A stretch of 64,000 nucleotides of DNA from Pirellulales bacterium (lineage in GTDB: Bacteria; Planctomycetota; Planctomycetia; Pirellulales; Thermoguttaceae). Where the stretch lies: positions 1-64,000 of the forward strand of contig JAFGPV010000028.1 in the NCBI GenBank assembly GCA_016936015.1. Direction: 5' to 3'. Of the stretch, positions 17,924 through 26,018 are shown in pieces. Numbering within the stretch: position 1 is the stretch's first letter; each line of letters opens with the position of its first letter. Below the pieces are notes generated by a model. It was not told where the DNA came from. It saw only the letters and a program-made list of their open reading frames with translations, and made no database searches. The position numbers and the translations under genes were made by a program.

Positions 17924-18793
17924 ATGAAAATCGTCGTTACGGGCGCTAAAGGCCAATTGGGCGGGGAACTCTGTCGGCAATTGGACGACAAGGCCGTCCC
18001 GCTGGACATTGAAGAACTCGACTTGACCGACCGCGACGCGGTGCTGCGGTTCATGCTGTCGCTTCGGCCGGCCGCGATCGTCAACTGCGCCGCGTACACC
18101 CAGGTGGATCAGGCGGAGCGGGAGCCGGATCGGGCCAGGGCGGTCAACGCCGCGGCGGTCGAACACCTGGTCGAGGCCTGCCGGCGGTTGGATTGCCCCC
18201 TGATGCAAATCAGCACCGATTACGTTTTTTCCACTCCCAACTCCCGCCCTTACTCCGAGAAGGATCCCCCGTCGCCGCGGGGAATCTATGCCCAAACCAA
18301 GTGGGAAGGGGAACGGGCCGCCGCCGCGTGGCCGAAGCACTGGATCGTGCGGACCTGCGGTCTGTACGCCCGGCCCGGCGACGCAAGGGCGAAGCATTTC
18401 GTCAAAACGATGCTCCGCCTGGCCAGCGAAAAACCGGAACTCCGGATCGTGGCCGATCAGCACTGCACGCCGAGCTACGTCCCGCACGTCGCCCGAGGAC
18501 TGCTATTCCTTGGCGGACTGACCGGCGGAACGCCGGCGCCGTGGGGTCTGTATCACCTGACCAATCGCGGAGCGACGACCTGGTACGAATTTGCCGCGGA
18601 GATCTTCCGCCGGGCTGGCCTGAACGTGCAGTTGACGCCGATCACCACCGCCGAGTACGCCGCCCCGGCGCCCCGGCCCGCGTACAGCGTCCTGGACACG
18701 GCCAAGTACCATGCGCTGGGCGGCCCGGCCATGCCGGATTGGAAGGAGGCTTTGGCGGAGTATTTAGCGGAGCGGGAGGACGGCCGATCCTGA
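17924..18793 (+). CDS. rfbD: dTDP-4-dehydrorhamnose reductase
   Basis: A 289-residue RmlD/RfbD-type reductase, the last step of dTDP-L-rhamnose synthesis for surface polysaccharide. The N-terminal GAKGQLGGELC binds NADPH; NCAAYTQVDQAE, QISTDYVFS and the catalytic YAQTK (YxxxK) are all typical of the family, as is the length. RmlA, B and C are not in the window. The neighbouring divergent galE also makes an activated sugar, so the pair serves cell-surface glycan synthesis. Confidence 0.92.
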   Translation: MKIVVTGAKGQLGGELCRQLDDKAVPLDIEELDLTDRDAVLRFMLSLRPAAIVNCAAYTQVDQAEREPDRARAVNAAAVEHLVEACRRLDCPLMQISTDYVFSTPNSRPYSEKDPPSPRGIYAQTKWEGERAAAAWPKHWIVRTCGLYARPGDARAKHFVKTMLRLASEKPELRIVADQHCTPSYVPHVARGLLFLGGLTGGTPAPWGLYHLTNRGATTWYEFAAEIFRRAGLNVQLTPITTAEYAAPAPRPAYSVLDTAKYHALGGPAMPDWKEALAEYLAEREDGRS

Positions 18794-19232
18794 GGATTGA
18801 CCGACAAAATGTCAGTCCGCTCATTCTGGGCGCAGCGAAGAATCCGGATTGTCTAAACGAGAACGCAGAAAATCAAATCTGTTTAGGGTGTGCGTGATAG
18901 ATCATTCTACGCCCGGTACAAGTGCCGGGGCTAAACATCCGTTCTCCGCGGCCTTATTTAGAAGCCCGGAAGGAACGTCTCTTTAGAAAACGCCGCGCGG
19001 CGGCGGTCGCGGGGGTAAATGGGGCCTGCTTCCACCCCCGGGATCGCTATCCTGGGGCGTGCATTGGACATTATCGACCTGGACATTAATAAAATAATAT
19101 ACACGATCCGAGGATTGAACGTGCCGCAAAAGTGACATAAGAATTACGCAATTAGGACAGTTTTTCCCTTGCAGATCGGTTATTCTATTAGGAAGACGCT
19201 TTTTCCATTTTTTCCTCCCGGGAGTTGATTCC
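18794..19232. other. Intergenic region with GAAGAATCC-type repeat
   Basis: No gene seen in about 440 bases. Around 18820-18850 it holds CATTCTGGGCGCAGCGAAGA, a form of the short dispersed 'TCCTGAGCGAAGCGAAGGATC' element that recurs near 55370-55410 and 56440-56540. The part near 19060-19110 is AT-rich and could hold the promoter of the next gene, but no clear hexamers were found. Confidence 0.5.
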
Positions 19233-22200
19233 ATGACGCCATCGCGAAAAACATTCCTTCTGTGGCTCGTAATCTTGTCGGTGGAAAGTATGACGATACG
19301 GCTTGGGGCCGTGGAAAGTTCCTCGGCCGAATACCTCTCCGATTCACTTTCCGACCGCATTCTTACGGTGACGCAAGGGTGGGGCGAACTGGGACTGAAC
19401 ACCGCCGTAAGACCGGCCGGCCAACCGGGCGCCAAGATTCGGATCAAGGACCGGGAGTACGCCCACGGACTGGGACATCACGCCAACGGCGAGATTGTCG
19501 TGGAGTTGAATGGGCAATTCAAAACCTTTCAGACGGACGTCGGCATCCAGCGGCAGGACGACCGCAACGTCGGTTCCGTGATCTTCCAGATCTTTGCCGA
19601 CGGGAAGAAGGTCTTTGACAGCGGGATCGTCCGCGAAAATGATCCGCCGCGAACGGCGTCGATTCCGGTCGAGGGCGTGAGCGAGTTGCGGTTGATCGCA
19701 ACCGACGCAGGCGACGGGATCACCTGCGACTGTGCCGACTGGGCCGACGCCCGGCTGATCCCCGATCCGGCGGCGGTAAAAAATCCCGTTCCGCCGCCCG
19801 TAAATATTGCACCCTTCGCCCGGGTCGTCGCCTGGAATCCGCAAGCCGCCGGCGGCACGAAGGCCAGTCGTGTGGAGGAGTTTCCCGCCGAAGATATTGC
19901 TCCGGGGAAAGAACTGCTCCCCGGTCCGGACGGGTCCTATTCCGTCCCGCTATCCGACGGCAAGGGCTGTATCGGCCTGCAATGGTACGAAAATCGGCTG
20001 CTCCGCCGGTTGACGCTCGAATTTCCCGGCGCCGTCGCCGTGCCCCCGGCCGACTCGGTGCAATTGCAGTTCTGGACCGGCGAATCGGCCTGGCAAGGAC
20101 AATGGCAGCCCGCGGAGATCACTCCCGAGAAAAAGGGAAACGCCTTGGAGTGGAAACTGGGCTTTCAACAACTTCCCCGAGGCACACAGAAGGTCCGCTG
20201 GATTTTCTCCCGCGACGACCAACCTCTGGCGATCAAGGACTTTTCCGCGCTGACCCGATCGCGGTGGAGCACGGTGGGCGTCCGCATCGAATCGACGCAT
20301 CCCGATGCACCAGAGAAAGTCGGGATCGACGTCTATAACGGCCTGCTGCTCGATCCGCCGGAAGGATCCCCCTACCATTGCACCTGGGATACCTCAAAAC
20401 CCTTGTCCCTGAAGGTCCGTTCCAGCGCGGCCCAGCCGTACAAGGCCGATCGGACCGTGTTGCGGTTCCGCTTTCCCAAAACGGCCTTCGGCGTAGCGGT
20501 GGAGGACTTGCAGGCAAACGACTGCGTGTACGTGCCTGATACCGGATTATTCGTCACCCGCCAACCGCCGCCCGTGACGCTTGCCGAATACCTGAATAAG
20601 ATCGCCGGGAAAAAGACCGTCATGGAGGAAGTCCATGAAAAGCCGGACCAGGATTTTCCCCACGCCTGGTCCGTGGTCCACAATCCGGTTCAGGACCTGG
20701 GTCCGACGATGCTCTCGCTGGCGTGCGACAACCGGAAATTCATCGTCGACCGGGAAGGGGCGGTGTCCTTCAACGAATACGATCGATCCGACGATCCGCA
20801 GTACGTTCTCGCCAATCAATGGAGCGTGATGAATCCCGTACCGTGGCGACTCGTTCCGCATTTCGGGCAAGGAAAGAATTCATCCGTCAGCCGCCATCTC
20901 GAGGGCGGCTGGTTGCCAATCCCCGTAACTTCAGTGACGGAAGGCGGCGTGCTTTATCAACAGACATCTTGCGTCGCCCCGGCGGGCGAGGCGGTCGACG
21001 GGAAACCTGCATGGCTCCCCGATCGGGCCGTTTGCGCCGTCGAGTATCTCGTGAAAAACAACGGGACCGAACCAGCCGACGCCCGACTGACGCTGCATCT
21101 TGCATCGCAAAACAAAAAGTCTTTTACATTTAAGGAAATCAAGAATGGCATGTTGGCCGTCGGAGACGGCCACGTAATGCTGCTCATCGACACGCAGGGG
21201 GCGGCTCCTTTGGAGCTAAAACAAGAGGCAGGGGGAGTGATCCTCTCGGGCAAGCTCCCCGCGGGAGCGGCCGCCCGATGTTCCGTCCTGATCCCCGCCT
21301 GGAAAGTCGAACCGACGGATTACTCCGCGCTGGCGGAAAACAACTCGTGGCTCGAGCGCGCCAAGGATTATTGGAAAAAACTCTTCGAGCCGGCCATGCA
21401 GATCGACGTTCCCGACGCACTTTTGACCAACGCGATCCGCGCCTCGCAGGTGCATTGCATGTTGGCCGCCCGCAACGAGGACGCCGGCTCTAGGATCGCT
21501 CCCTGGATCGGCTCGTACTATTACGGGCCGCTGGAAAGCGAGAGCAATGCCATCATCCGCGGGATGGACATGACGGGCCACGGCGATTTCGCCCGCCGGT
21601 GCCTGGATTATTTCCTGAAAAAATGCAACGCGGCGGGCTTCATCACCACCGGCTACACCCTGGTGGGCACCGGCGAGGTCCTCTGGACCCTCGGCGAGCA
21701 TTACCAACGGACCCGCGACCGCGCGTGGATGGAGAAAGTCGCCCCGGAGACGGTCCGCATCTGCCGGTGGGTCATCCGCCAGCGTGCCAAGACGAAACGC
21801 CTCGACGCCCGGGGTGAAAAAGTGCCCGAGTACGGCCTGATGCCGCCCGGCGTGACCGCCGATTGGAACCGCTTCGACTACCGTTTCTTCAACGACGCCT
21901 ATTATTGCGCCGGTCTGGAGGCAACCGGCCGCGCCTTGGCCGATATCGGCAACCCGGCCGCGCTGGAGATCCTGGATGACGCGAAACGGTATCGGGAGGA
22001 TATCCTGCGGGCATACCGTTGGGAGCAGGCCCGGATGCCCGTCGTCCCGTTGCAGAACGGAACCTGGGCGCCCGACGCCCCCTCGCTGCTGGATTGTTTC
22101 GGCCGGATCGAAGATTTTCTGCCCGCCGAAGACGCCGGTCGAACCTGGTGCTACTGCATCGAGATCGGCGCGCACCACCTTGCAGCAAACAAGATCCTCG

Positions 22201-22871
22201 CTCCGGCCTCGAAGGAAACCGATTGGCTGGTCGATTATCTCGAAGACGTCCAATTTCTCCGCGACGGATGGTTCGATTATCCCGAAGCCAAAAATCGGCA
22301 GGATGTCTACTGTTTCGGTGGCTTTGCGAAGGTGCAGCCTTATTATAGCCGGATTGCCGAGGTCCATGCGCTGCGCGACGACGTTAAGGCCTTCATCCGC
22401 TCCTACTTCAACTGCATTCCCAGCCAGCTTGGCTGTGAAAATCTCTCCTTCTGGGAGCATTTCCGCAACGCCGGCGCATGGAACAAGACCCACGAGACGG
22501 GCTGGTTCCTCTGCCAGACGCGGACGATGTTCGTCACGGAACGCGGCGACGATCTTTGGCTGGCCCCCTTCGTGACCAACCACTGGATGAAAAACGGCAT
22601 GAAGGTCGCCGTCCGCAACGCGCCGACCGAATTCGGCGCCGTCGGCTACACGATCACCTCCGCCGCCGCCGACGGGCACATCGACGCCGTTGTGCAACTG
22701 CCCCCCCAATGCCCTGCCCAAAAGATCGTCCTCCGGCTGCGCCATCCCGAGGGAAAGCCGATTCGCTCGGTCACGCTCGACGGCAAACCTTATACGAATT
22801 TCGACCCGAAGACGGAAACCATTACCTGGACGCCGCAGGAAGGAACCGTGACGATACGCGCAAACTACTGA
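19233..22871 (+). CDS. Secreted NPCBM-domain (alpha/alpha)6-type glycosidase
   Basis: A 1212-residue probable exported glycan-degrading enzyme. After a signal peptide (about 1-27) comes an NPCBM carbohydrate-binding domain (about 34-176) with YAHGLGHHANGEI, FQIFADGKKVFDSG and ADWADARL. A long beta-sandwich region follows, and from about residue 720 a helical domain (ASQVHCMLAARN, NAIIRGMDMTGHGDF, GEVLWTLGEHY, GAWNKTHETGWFL) resembling six-hairpin glycosidases. The C-terminal beta domain ends VTIRANY. The family and substrate cannot be assigned. A GGGAG box precedes the ATG. It is paralogous along most of its length with the gene at 26019-30497, and a third copy survives only as a fragment at 24464-24690. 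Confidence 0.85.
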   Translation: MTPSRKTFLLWLVILSVESMTIRLGAVESSSAEYLSDSLSDRILTVTQGWGELGLNTAVRPAGQPGAKIRIKDREYAHGLGHHANGEIVVELNGQFKTFQTDVGIQRQDDRNVGSVIFQIFADGKKVFDSGIVRENDPPRTASIPVEGVSELRLIATDAGDGITCDCADWADARLIPDPAAVKNPVPPPVNIAPFARVVAWNPQAAGGTKASRVEEFPAEDIAPGKELLPGPDGSYSVPLSDGKGCIGLQWYENRLLRRLTLEFPGAVAVPPADSVQLQFWTGESAWQGQWQPAEITPEKKGNALEWKLGFQQLPRGTQKVRWIFSRDDQPLAIKDFSALTRSRWSTVGVRIESTHPDAPEKVGIDVYNGLLLDPPEGSPYHCTWDTSKPLSLKVRSSAAQPYKADRTVLRFRFPKTAFGVAVEDLQANDCVYVPDTGLFVTRQPPPVTLAEYLNKIAGKKTVMEEVHEKPDQDFPHAWSVVHNPVQDLGPTMLSLACDNRKFIVDREGAVSFNEYDRSDDPQYVLANQWSVMNPVPWRLVPHFGQGKNSSVSRHLEGGWLPIPVTSVTEGGVLYQQTSCVAPAGEAVDGKPAWLPDRAVCAVEYLVKNNGTEPADARLTLHLASQNKKSFTFKEIKNGMLAVGDGHVMLLIDTQGAAPLELKQEAGGVILSGKLPAGAAARCSVLIPAWKVEPTDYSALAENNSWLERAKDYWKKLFEPAMQIDVPDALLTNAIRASQVHCMLAARNEDAGSRIAPWIGSYYYGPLESESNAIIRGMDMTGHGDFARRCLDYFLKKCNAAGFITTGYTLVGTGEVLWTLGEHYQRTRDRAWMEKVAPETVRICRWVIRQRAKTKRLDARGEKVPEYGLMPPGVTADWNRFDYRFFNDAYYCAGLEATGRALADIGNPAALEILDDAKRYREDILRAYRWEQARMPVVPLQNGTWAPDAPSLLDCFGRIEDFLPAEDAGRTWCYCIEIGAHHLAANKILAPASKETDWLVDYLEDVQFLRDGWFDYPEAKNRQDVYCFGGFAKVQPYYSRIAEVHALRDDVKAFIRSYFNCIPSQLGCENLSFWEHFRNAGAWNKTHETGWFLCQTRTMFVTERGDDLWLAPFVTNHWMKNGMKVAVRNAPTEFGAVGYTITSAAADGHIDAVVQLPPQCPAQKIVLRLRHPEGKPIRSVTLDGKPYTNFDPKTETITWTPQEGTVTIRANY

Positions 22872-22964
22872 TGACCCTGAAACCTGATAAACCGCCGGTC
22901 TTTCCCGATCATTTTGGTTGTTGCAAAGACTGATCACATCGCCTTTTCTTGAAAGGAATTTATC

Positions 22965-23969
22965 ATGTTTCGGAACCGTTTGTCTTTGCAGGGTTTTACT
23001 TTGGTGGAACTCCTGGTGGTCATCGCCATCATCGGCATCCTGATTGCATTGCTGCTTCCGGCAATTCAAGCGGCGAGAGAAGCTGGGAGGCGATCACAAT
23101 GTGCCAATAACCTCAAGCAACTCGGCCTGGGGGTACTCGCTTATGAGAATCAATATAAAACCTTGCCCCCTGGCGCCGTTTGGAAAGACGCTATCTGCGC
23201 AAAGAACAGAAACTCCATCTTTTTCTACCTTTTGCCCTTTATTGAACAGCAGCAACTCTACAAGCTCTATAAGCTTTCTCGGCCAGATCTAACGGGTCAA
23301 AAGTATAGCGGAAATAATGTTTATTTCCGCAGCATGCCGGTTTCCTGCCTCGTATGTCCCAGCGACGATCATCCGCTGAAGTTCACGTTGCCGGCATCCG
23401 TCCTGGCGTGGTGGTGCCCGGCAGGCAGCACATCGACCGCCGCAGGCCGCACCGTGGCTCTGCACAACTATGCCGCCTCGGGCGGCTCAAACACCGTTTC
23501 CAATAATCCCAGTTGTTCCGCCGTCAACCCGTATGTAAGTCTTGCACTAGGGGATGGATGGGATCCCGACAATTCCAGCGGCCCCTTTAACCGCATGGGA
23601 TATTGCGAAAAATTAAAAGCGATCAAAGACGGCACGGCGCATACCATCTTTCTCGGCGAAATCCGCCCTCTCTGGAGCATCCACGGTCAACGAGGTTGGG
23701 AAGATTCGTGCAATGGAAGCGGTTTTATAACCACCATTATTCCCATCAATTGGGATACCCGTAATCGTGAAGGAACAGGCAGCACGATGCACCAGTACTG
23801 CAACTGGAACTATGAGCTGGGTTTCAAATCGGCCCACCGCGGCGGGGCCCAGTTCGTTTTCGGCGACGGTGCCGTGCATTTTCTTTCCGATTCCATCGAT
23901 CATCAAACCTATCAATACTTGGGAGCTAAAGCGGACCGTCACTCGGTCTCCCAAGAGCACTACAACTAA
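22965..23969 (+). CDS. DUF1559 prepilin-like protein
   Basis: A 334-residue protein with a type IV prepilin N-terminus: LQG|FTLVELLVVIAIIG with Glu at +5, so it should be cut by a prepilin peptidase and N-methylated. The body is the DUF1559 (SBP_bac_10-like) domain found in large numbers in planctomycetes, with AAREAGRRSQCANNLKQLGL after the helix and AHRGGAQFVFGDGAVHFLSD near the end. An AAAGGAA box precedes the start. The function of the family is not established; it is thought to be a surface pseudopilin. The next gene, a small lipoprotein, is its usual partner. Confidence 0.95.
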   Translation: MFRNRLSLQGFTLVELLVVIAIIGILIALLLPAIQAAREAGRRSQCANNLKQLGLGVLAYENQYKTLPPGAVWKDAICAKNRNSIFFYLLPFIEQQQLYKLYKLSRPDLTGQKYSGNNVYFRSMPVSCLVCPSDDHPLKFTLPASVLAWWCPAGSTSTAAGRTVALHNYAASGGSNTVSNNPSCSAVNPYVSLALGDGWDPDNSSGPFNRMGYCEKLKAIKDGTAHTIFLGEIRPLWSIHGQRGWEDSCNGSGFITTIIPINWDTRNREGTGSTMHQYCNWNYELGFKSAHRGGAQFVFGDGAVHFLSDSIDHQTYQYLGAKADRHSVSQEHYN

Positions 23970-23984
23970 AACGGGAAAAAAACG

Positions 23985-24404
23985 ATGCAATCTCTTTTCC
24001 CCCTTTGCAGTGCAGCCTGCCTCTTGCTCGCCGCCGGCTGTGGCGGAGGTTTGAAGCCGGTTCCCGTAACGGGCGACGTGACCCTCGATGGGAAACCGGT
24101 TGACGATGCCGGAGTGCTCTTTTGCCCCAAGGAAAAAGGCCCCGTCGCGATCGGCGTGACGGATGCCGCCGGTAAGTTTCAACTTTCCAGCAACGATCAC
24201 AGCGGCGCCTTGCCGGGTCAATACCGGGTTGCCATCACCAAACAACAAATTCTGGGGGAGGAAAATTACGGCCGGCTGGGACCGAAAGCCGTGCATGTCA
24301 AGTGGCTTATCCCCGAAAAGTACAGCCGGATAAAAACCTCGGGCCTTCAGGCCACAGTCAAGCAGGAGGAGAATGAATTTCATTTTTCGCTTTCCTCTCA
24401 ATAG
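23985..24404 (+). CDS. Small lipoprotein, carboxypeptidase-regulatory-like fold
   Basis: A 139-residue lipoprotein. The signal peptide ends in the lipobox LAAGC with Cys19. The mature part (VPVTGDVTLDGKPVDDAGVLFCP ... DAAGKFQLSS ... GQYRVAI) looks like the beta-sandwich seen in carboxypeptidase-regulatory/transthyretin-like domains. In planctomycetes such lipoproteins commonly follow DUF1559 genes; here the gap is 15 bases, so the two should be co-transcribed. The specific role is unknown. Confidence 0.85.
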   Translation: MQSLFPLCSAACLLLAAGCGGGLKPVPVTGDVTLDGKPVDDAGVLFCPKEKGPVAIGVTDAAGKFQLSSNDHSGALPGQYRVAITKQQILGEENYGRLGPKAVHVKWLIPEKYSRIKTSGLQATVKQEENEFHFSLSSQ

Positions 24405-24463
24405 AGAGCATGAAACCAAGAGCTTTTTTCCATTCCAATGTTGCCGATTTATTGGAATGATCC

Positions 24464-24690
24464 ATACTCGATCACTTCCGCCACTGCCCAAGGGACACGT
24501 CGACGCCGTCGTGCAACTGCCCCCGCAATGCCCTGCCCAAAAGATCGTCCTCCGGCTGCGCCATCCCAAGGGAAAGCCGATCCGCTCGGTGACCGTGCAA
24601 GGCAAGCCCCACGCCGATTTCGATCCGAAGCGGGAAACCGTAACTCTCGATCCCTCCGGCGGAAAGATCACGATCCGGGCGGAGTATTGA
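24464..24690 (+). pseudogene. 3' remnant of a third NPCBM glycosidase copy
   Basis: The last 75 codons of the 19233 and 26019 genes are repeated here almost word for word: VDAVVQLPPQCPAQKIVLRL, GKPIRSV and the terminal TIRAEY. The upstream part reads YSITSATAQG in another frame, and an extra base near 24494 breaks the continuity. There is no start or upstream domain. It is a leftover of gene duplication, lying directly after the lipoprotein gene. Confidence 0.88.
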
Positions 24691-24840
24691 GATATCTCGG
24701 ACCTGCCGCCATAATCGTGAAGACGAGGGGATCCTTCAATCCGGACGGATAAGATCGAAACGCCTTCTTTTTCTTCACCAGCGCAGTGCGTACTTCACGG
24801 CCTCCATGCCCGAATCGATCTTGAACAGGGAACGGAAGAA

Positions 24841-25197
24841 ATGGGAGAAAATATTTCCATGAAATTCACCGTCCTTTTTTTCCTGGGGGTATTGTTCTCC
24901 TTGACTCCCGCGGCGGAGCCTCGTTGCAGGGCCTCCGACGACGCCGTGGATTCGGATATCTCCGCTTCTTCAACCGATCCGGCCCGGGAGGGAGCGATTC
25001 AGTCGGCACTGCCGACGCTCACGCCGCGTCCCGTCCCCGCACCGCGGGACTTGAGCGGCACGTGGAAATTCGCGAGTGCTTTGTCAAGGAAAAATTTTAG
25101 GCGCCACTGTTGGCTTGCCCAGCAGTGCGCGGCGCTCAAACACGTCGGTTGCGACACTGCTGGACAAGCCCACAGTGGCCCCCCGTTCACAAAATGA
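24841..25197 (+). pseudogene. Truncated 5' end of a secreted hydrolase-like gene
   Basis: The start (probably the ATG at 24859, with GGGAG upstream) opens a good signal peptide (MKFTVLFFLGVLFSLTPAAE) and a short linker. It ends in RDLSGTWKFA, which is how the first beta domain of GH2-like and related hydrolases commonly begins. At about 25080 the sense is lost and the rest of the open frame runs through a palindromic repeat (25103-25179). The gene therefore seems to have lost everything after its first 75 or so codons. What the full gene did cannot be told. Confidence 0.55.
25103..25179. repeat. Palindromic repeat, GCCACTG family, copy 1
   Basis: Begins GCCACTGTTGGCTTGCCCAG and closes with TGGACAAGCCCACAGTGGC, the arms being inverted versions of each other, each with its own small hairpin (CAGCAGTG/CACTGCTG). 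A second copy is at 25912-25969. Confidence 0.75.
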
Positions 25198-25299
25198 GGC
25201 TTGGCAAGGGACTAGGTCGTGTTGACATTCACATCTTGGACCATCCATCCCAAGCCGCTCAAGATCGACGTGAAAAACCAACCCGGCTCAAAACTCCTC

Positions 25300-25327
25300 T
25301 TGCAAATTGGCCACCCCCCTGTATAAT
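25300..25327 (+). promoter_or_regulatory. Orphan sigma-70-like promoter
   Basis: TTGCAA, 16-base spacer, TATAAT. The next good gene on this strand starts almost 700 bases downstream, so this may be a relic of a lost gene or give a very long leader. Confidence 0.35.
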
Positions 25328-25412
25328 GTACATTAGTCCATTCTCGCTCCTTGGCAATCCGATCCGAACACCCGGCCTTTACGTGGAAAATAGGCGCTGA
25401 CGCTCAACCACT

Positions 25413-25438
25413 CGGTCCAAAACGGGAGTTTCGGACCG
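25413..25438. repeat. GTTTCGGA-type hairpin, copy 1
   Basis: CGGTCCAAAAC-GGGA-GTTTCGGACCG: 10 of 11 stem positions pair around a GGGA loop. Related hairpins with an NGGA loop are at 34690-34713 and 37056-37081. Confidence 0.6.
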
Positions 25439-25525
25439 ATAAGAAACGGTTCCCATAAAAAACGTGGAAAAAAAGAATTTTGTTGAGCAACACGATAACC
25501 CGAAAGAACCAATTTCAATAAACAC

Positions 25526-25575
25526 CACCCGTCTGGGACCCCTCCCGTGCATTTTTCAACTTTTAATGACCAACT
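25526..25575 (+). repeat. Dispersed 50-bp repeat, copy A
   Basis: About 50 bases matching 34626-34676 in the opposite orientation. The shared core is CCCGTGCATTTTTCAACTT followed by a near-identical ATGACCAACTC. Confidence 0.8.
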
Positions 25576-25911
25576 CCCGGGTGCCCTCGATCGCTCCGCG
25601 ATCGGGGCGGCCATGCCGCAAGAGGTCATTGGCCTTATTTTTTGCACCGTACCACACACCCATTTCAACACACCCCTTGCGCACCTCAGGAATTTTTGTG
25701 TTTTACAATTCGCGGAAGACACGGTAAAACACGGTTCACAAGACCCCACATTGTGCAAATAATCGAAAAACAGGCGATTTATGGAAAGTGCCATTCGCCG
25801 ACTACCAAAAACACCGTAAAAACACGGCTCTCTCGAACCGCAAAGGAAAGTGAAATTATTCCCCGTCAACACGTCCTCGTGGTCTGTCCATTTCGACTTT
25901 ACCAATTGGAT

Positions 25912-25969
25912 GCCACTGCTGGCTTGTCCAGCAGTGCAGGAAACACGGTTGGACAAGTCAACCGTGGCA
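25912..25969. repeat. Palindromic repeat, GCCACTG family, copy 2
   Basis: Starts GCCACTGCTGGCTTGTCCAG and ends GGACAAGTCAACCGTGGCA. Same outer and inner inverted arms as the copy at 25103, with a shorter centre. Confidence 0.75.
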
Positions 25970-26018
25970 CACGTAAACTCAACTTGGACAGACCACTATT
26001 TTCCCCCTTTCCCATCCC

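Larger units (their letters stand above)
25198..26018. other. Non-coding repeat-rich gap
   Basis: About 820 bases without a supported gene. It contains an orphan sigma-70-like promoter (25300-25327), a GTTTCGGA-type hairpin (25413-25438), a dispersed repeat shared with 34.6 kb (25526-25575), and a second GCCACTG palindrome (25912-25969) 49 bases before the next gene. Base composition is lower in GC than the flanking genes, as expected of decayed DNA. Confidence 0.6.

Noticed and set aside
24775-24860. Minus-strand frame ending FKIDSGMEAVKYALRW near the truncated gene
   Set aside because: It reads like a protein C-terminus and may be a remnant, but it overlaps the signal-peptide start and is too short to support.
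25198-26018. Open frames of 60-200 codons on both strands in the repeat-rich gap
   Set aside because: They run through palindromes and repeats, have no ribosome sites, and match no family.
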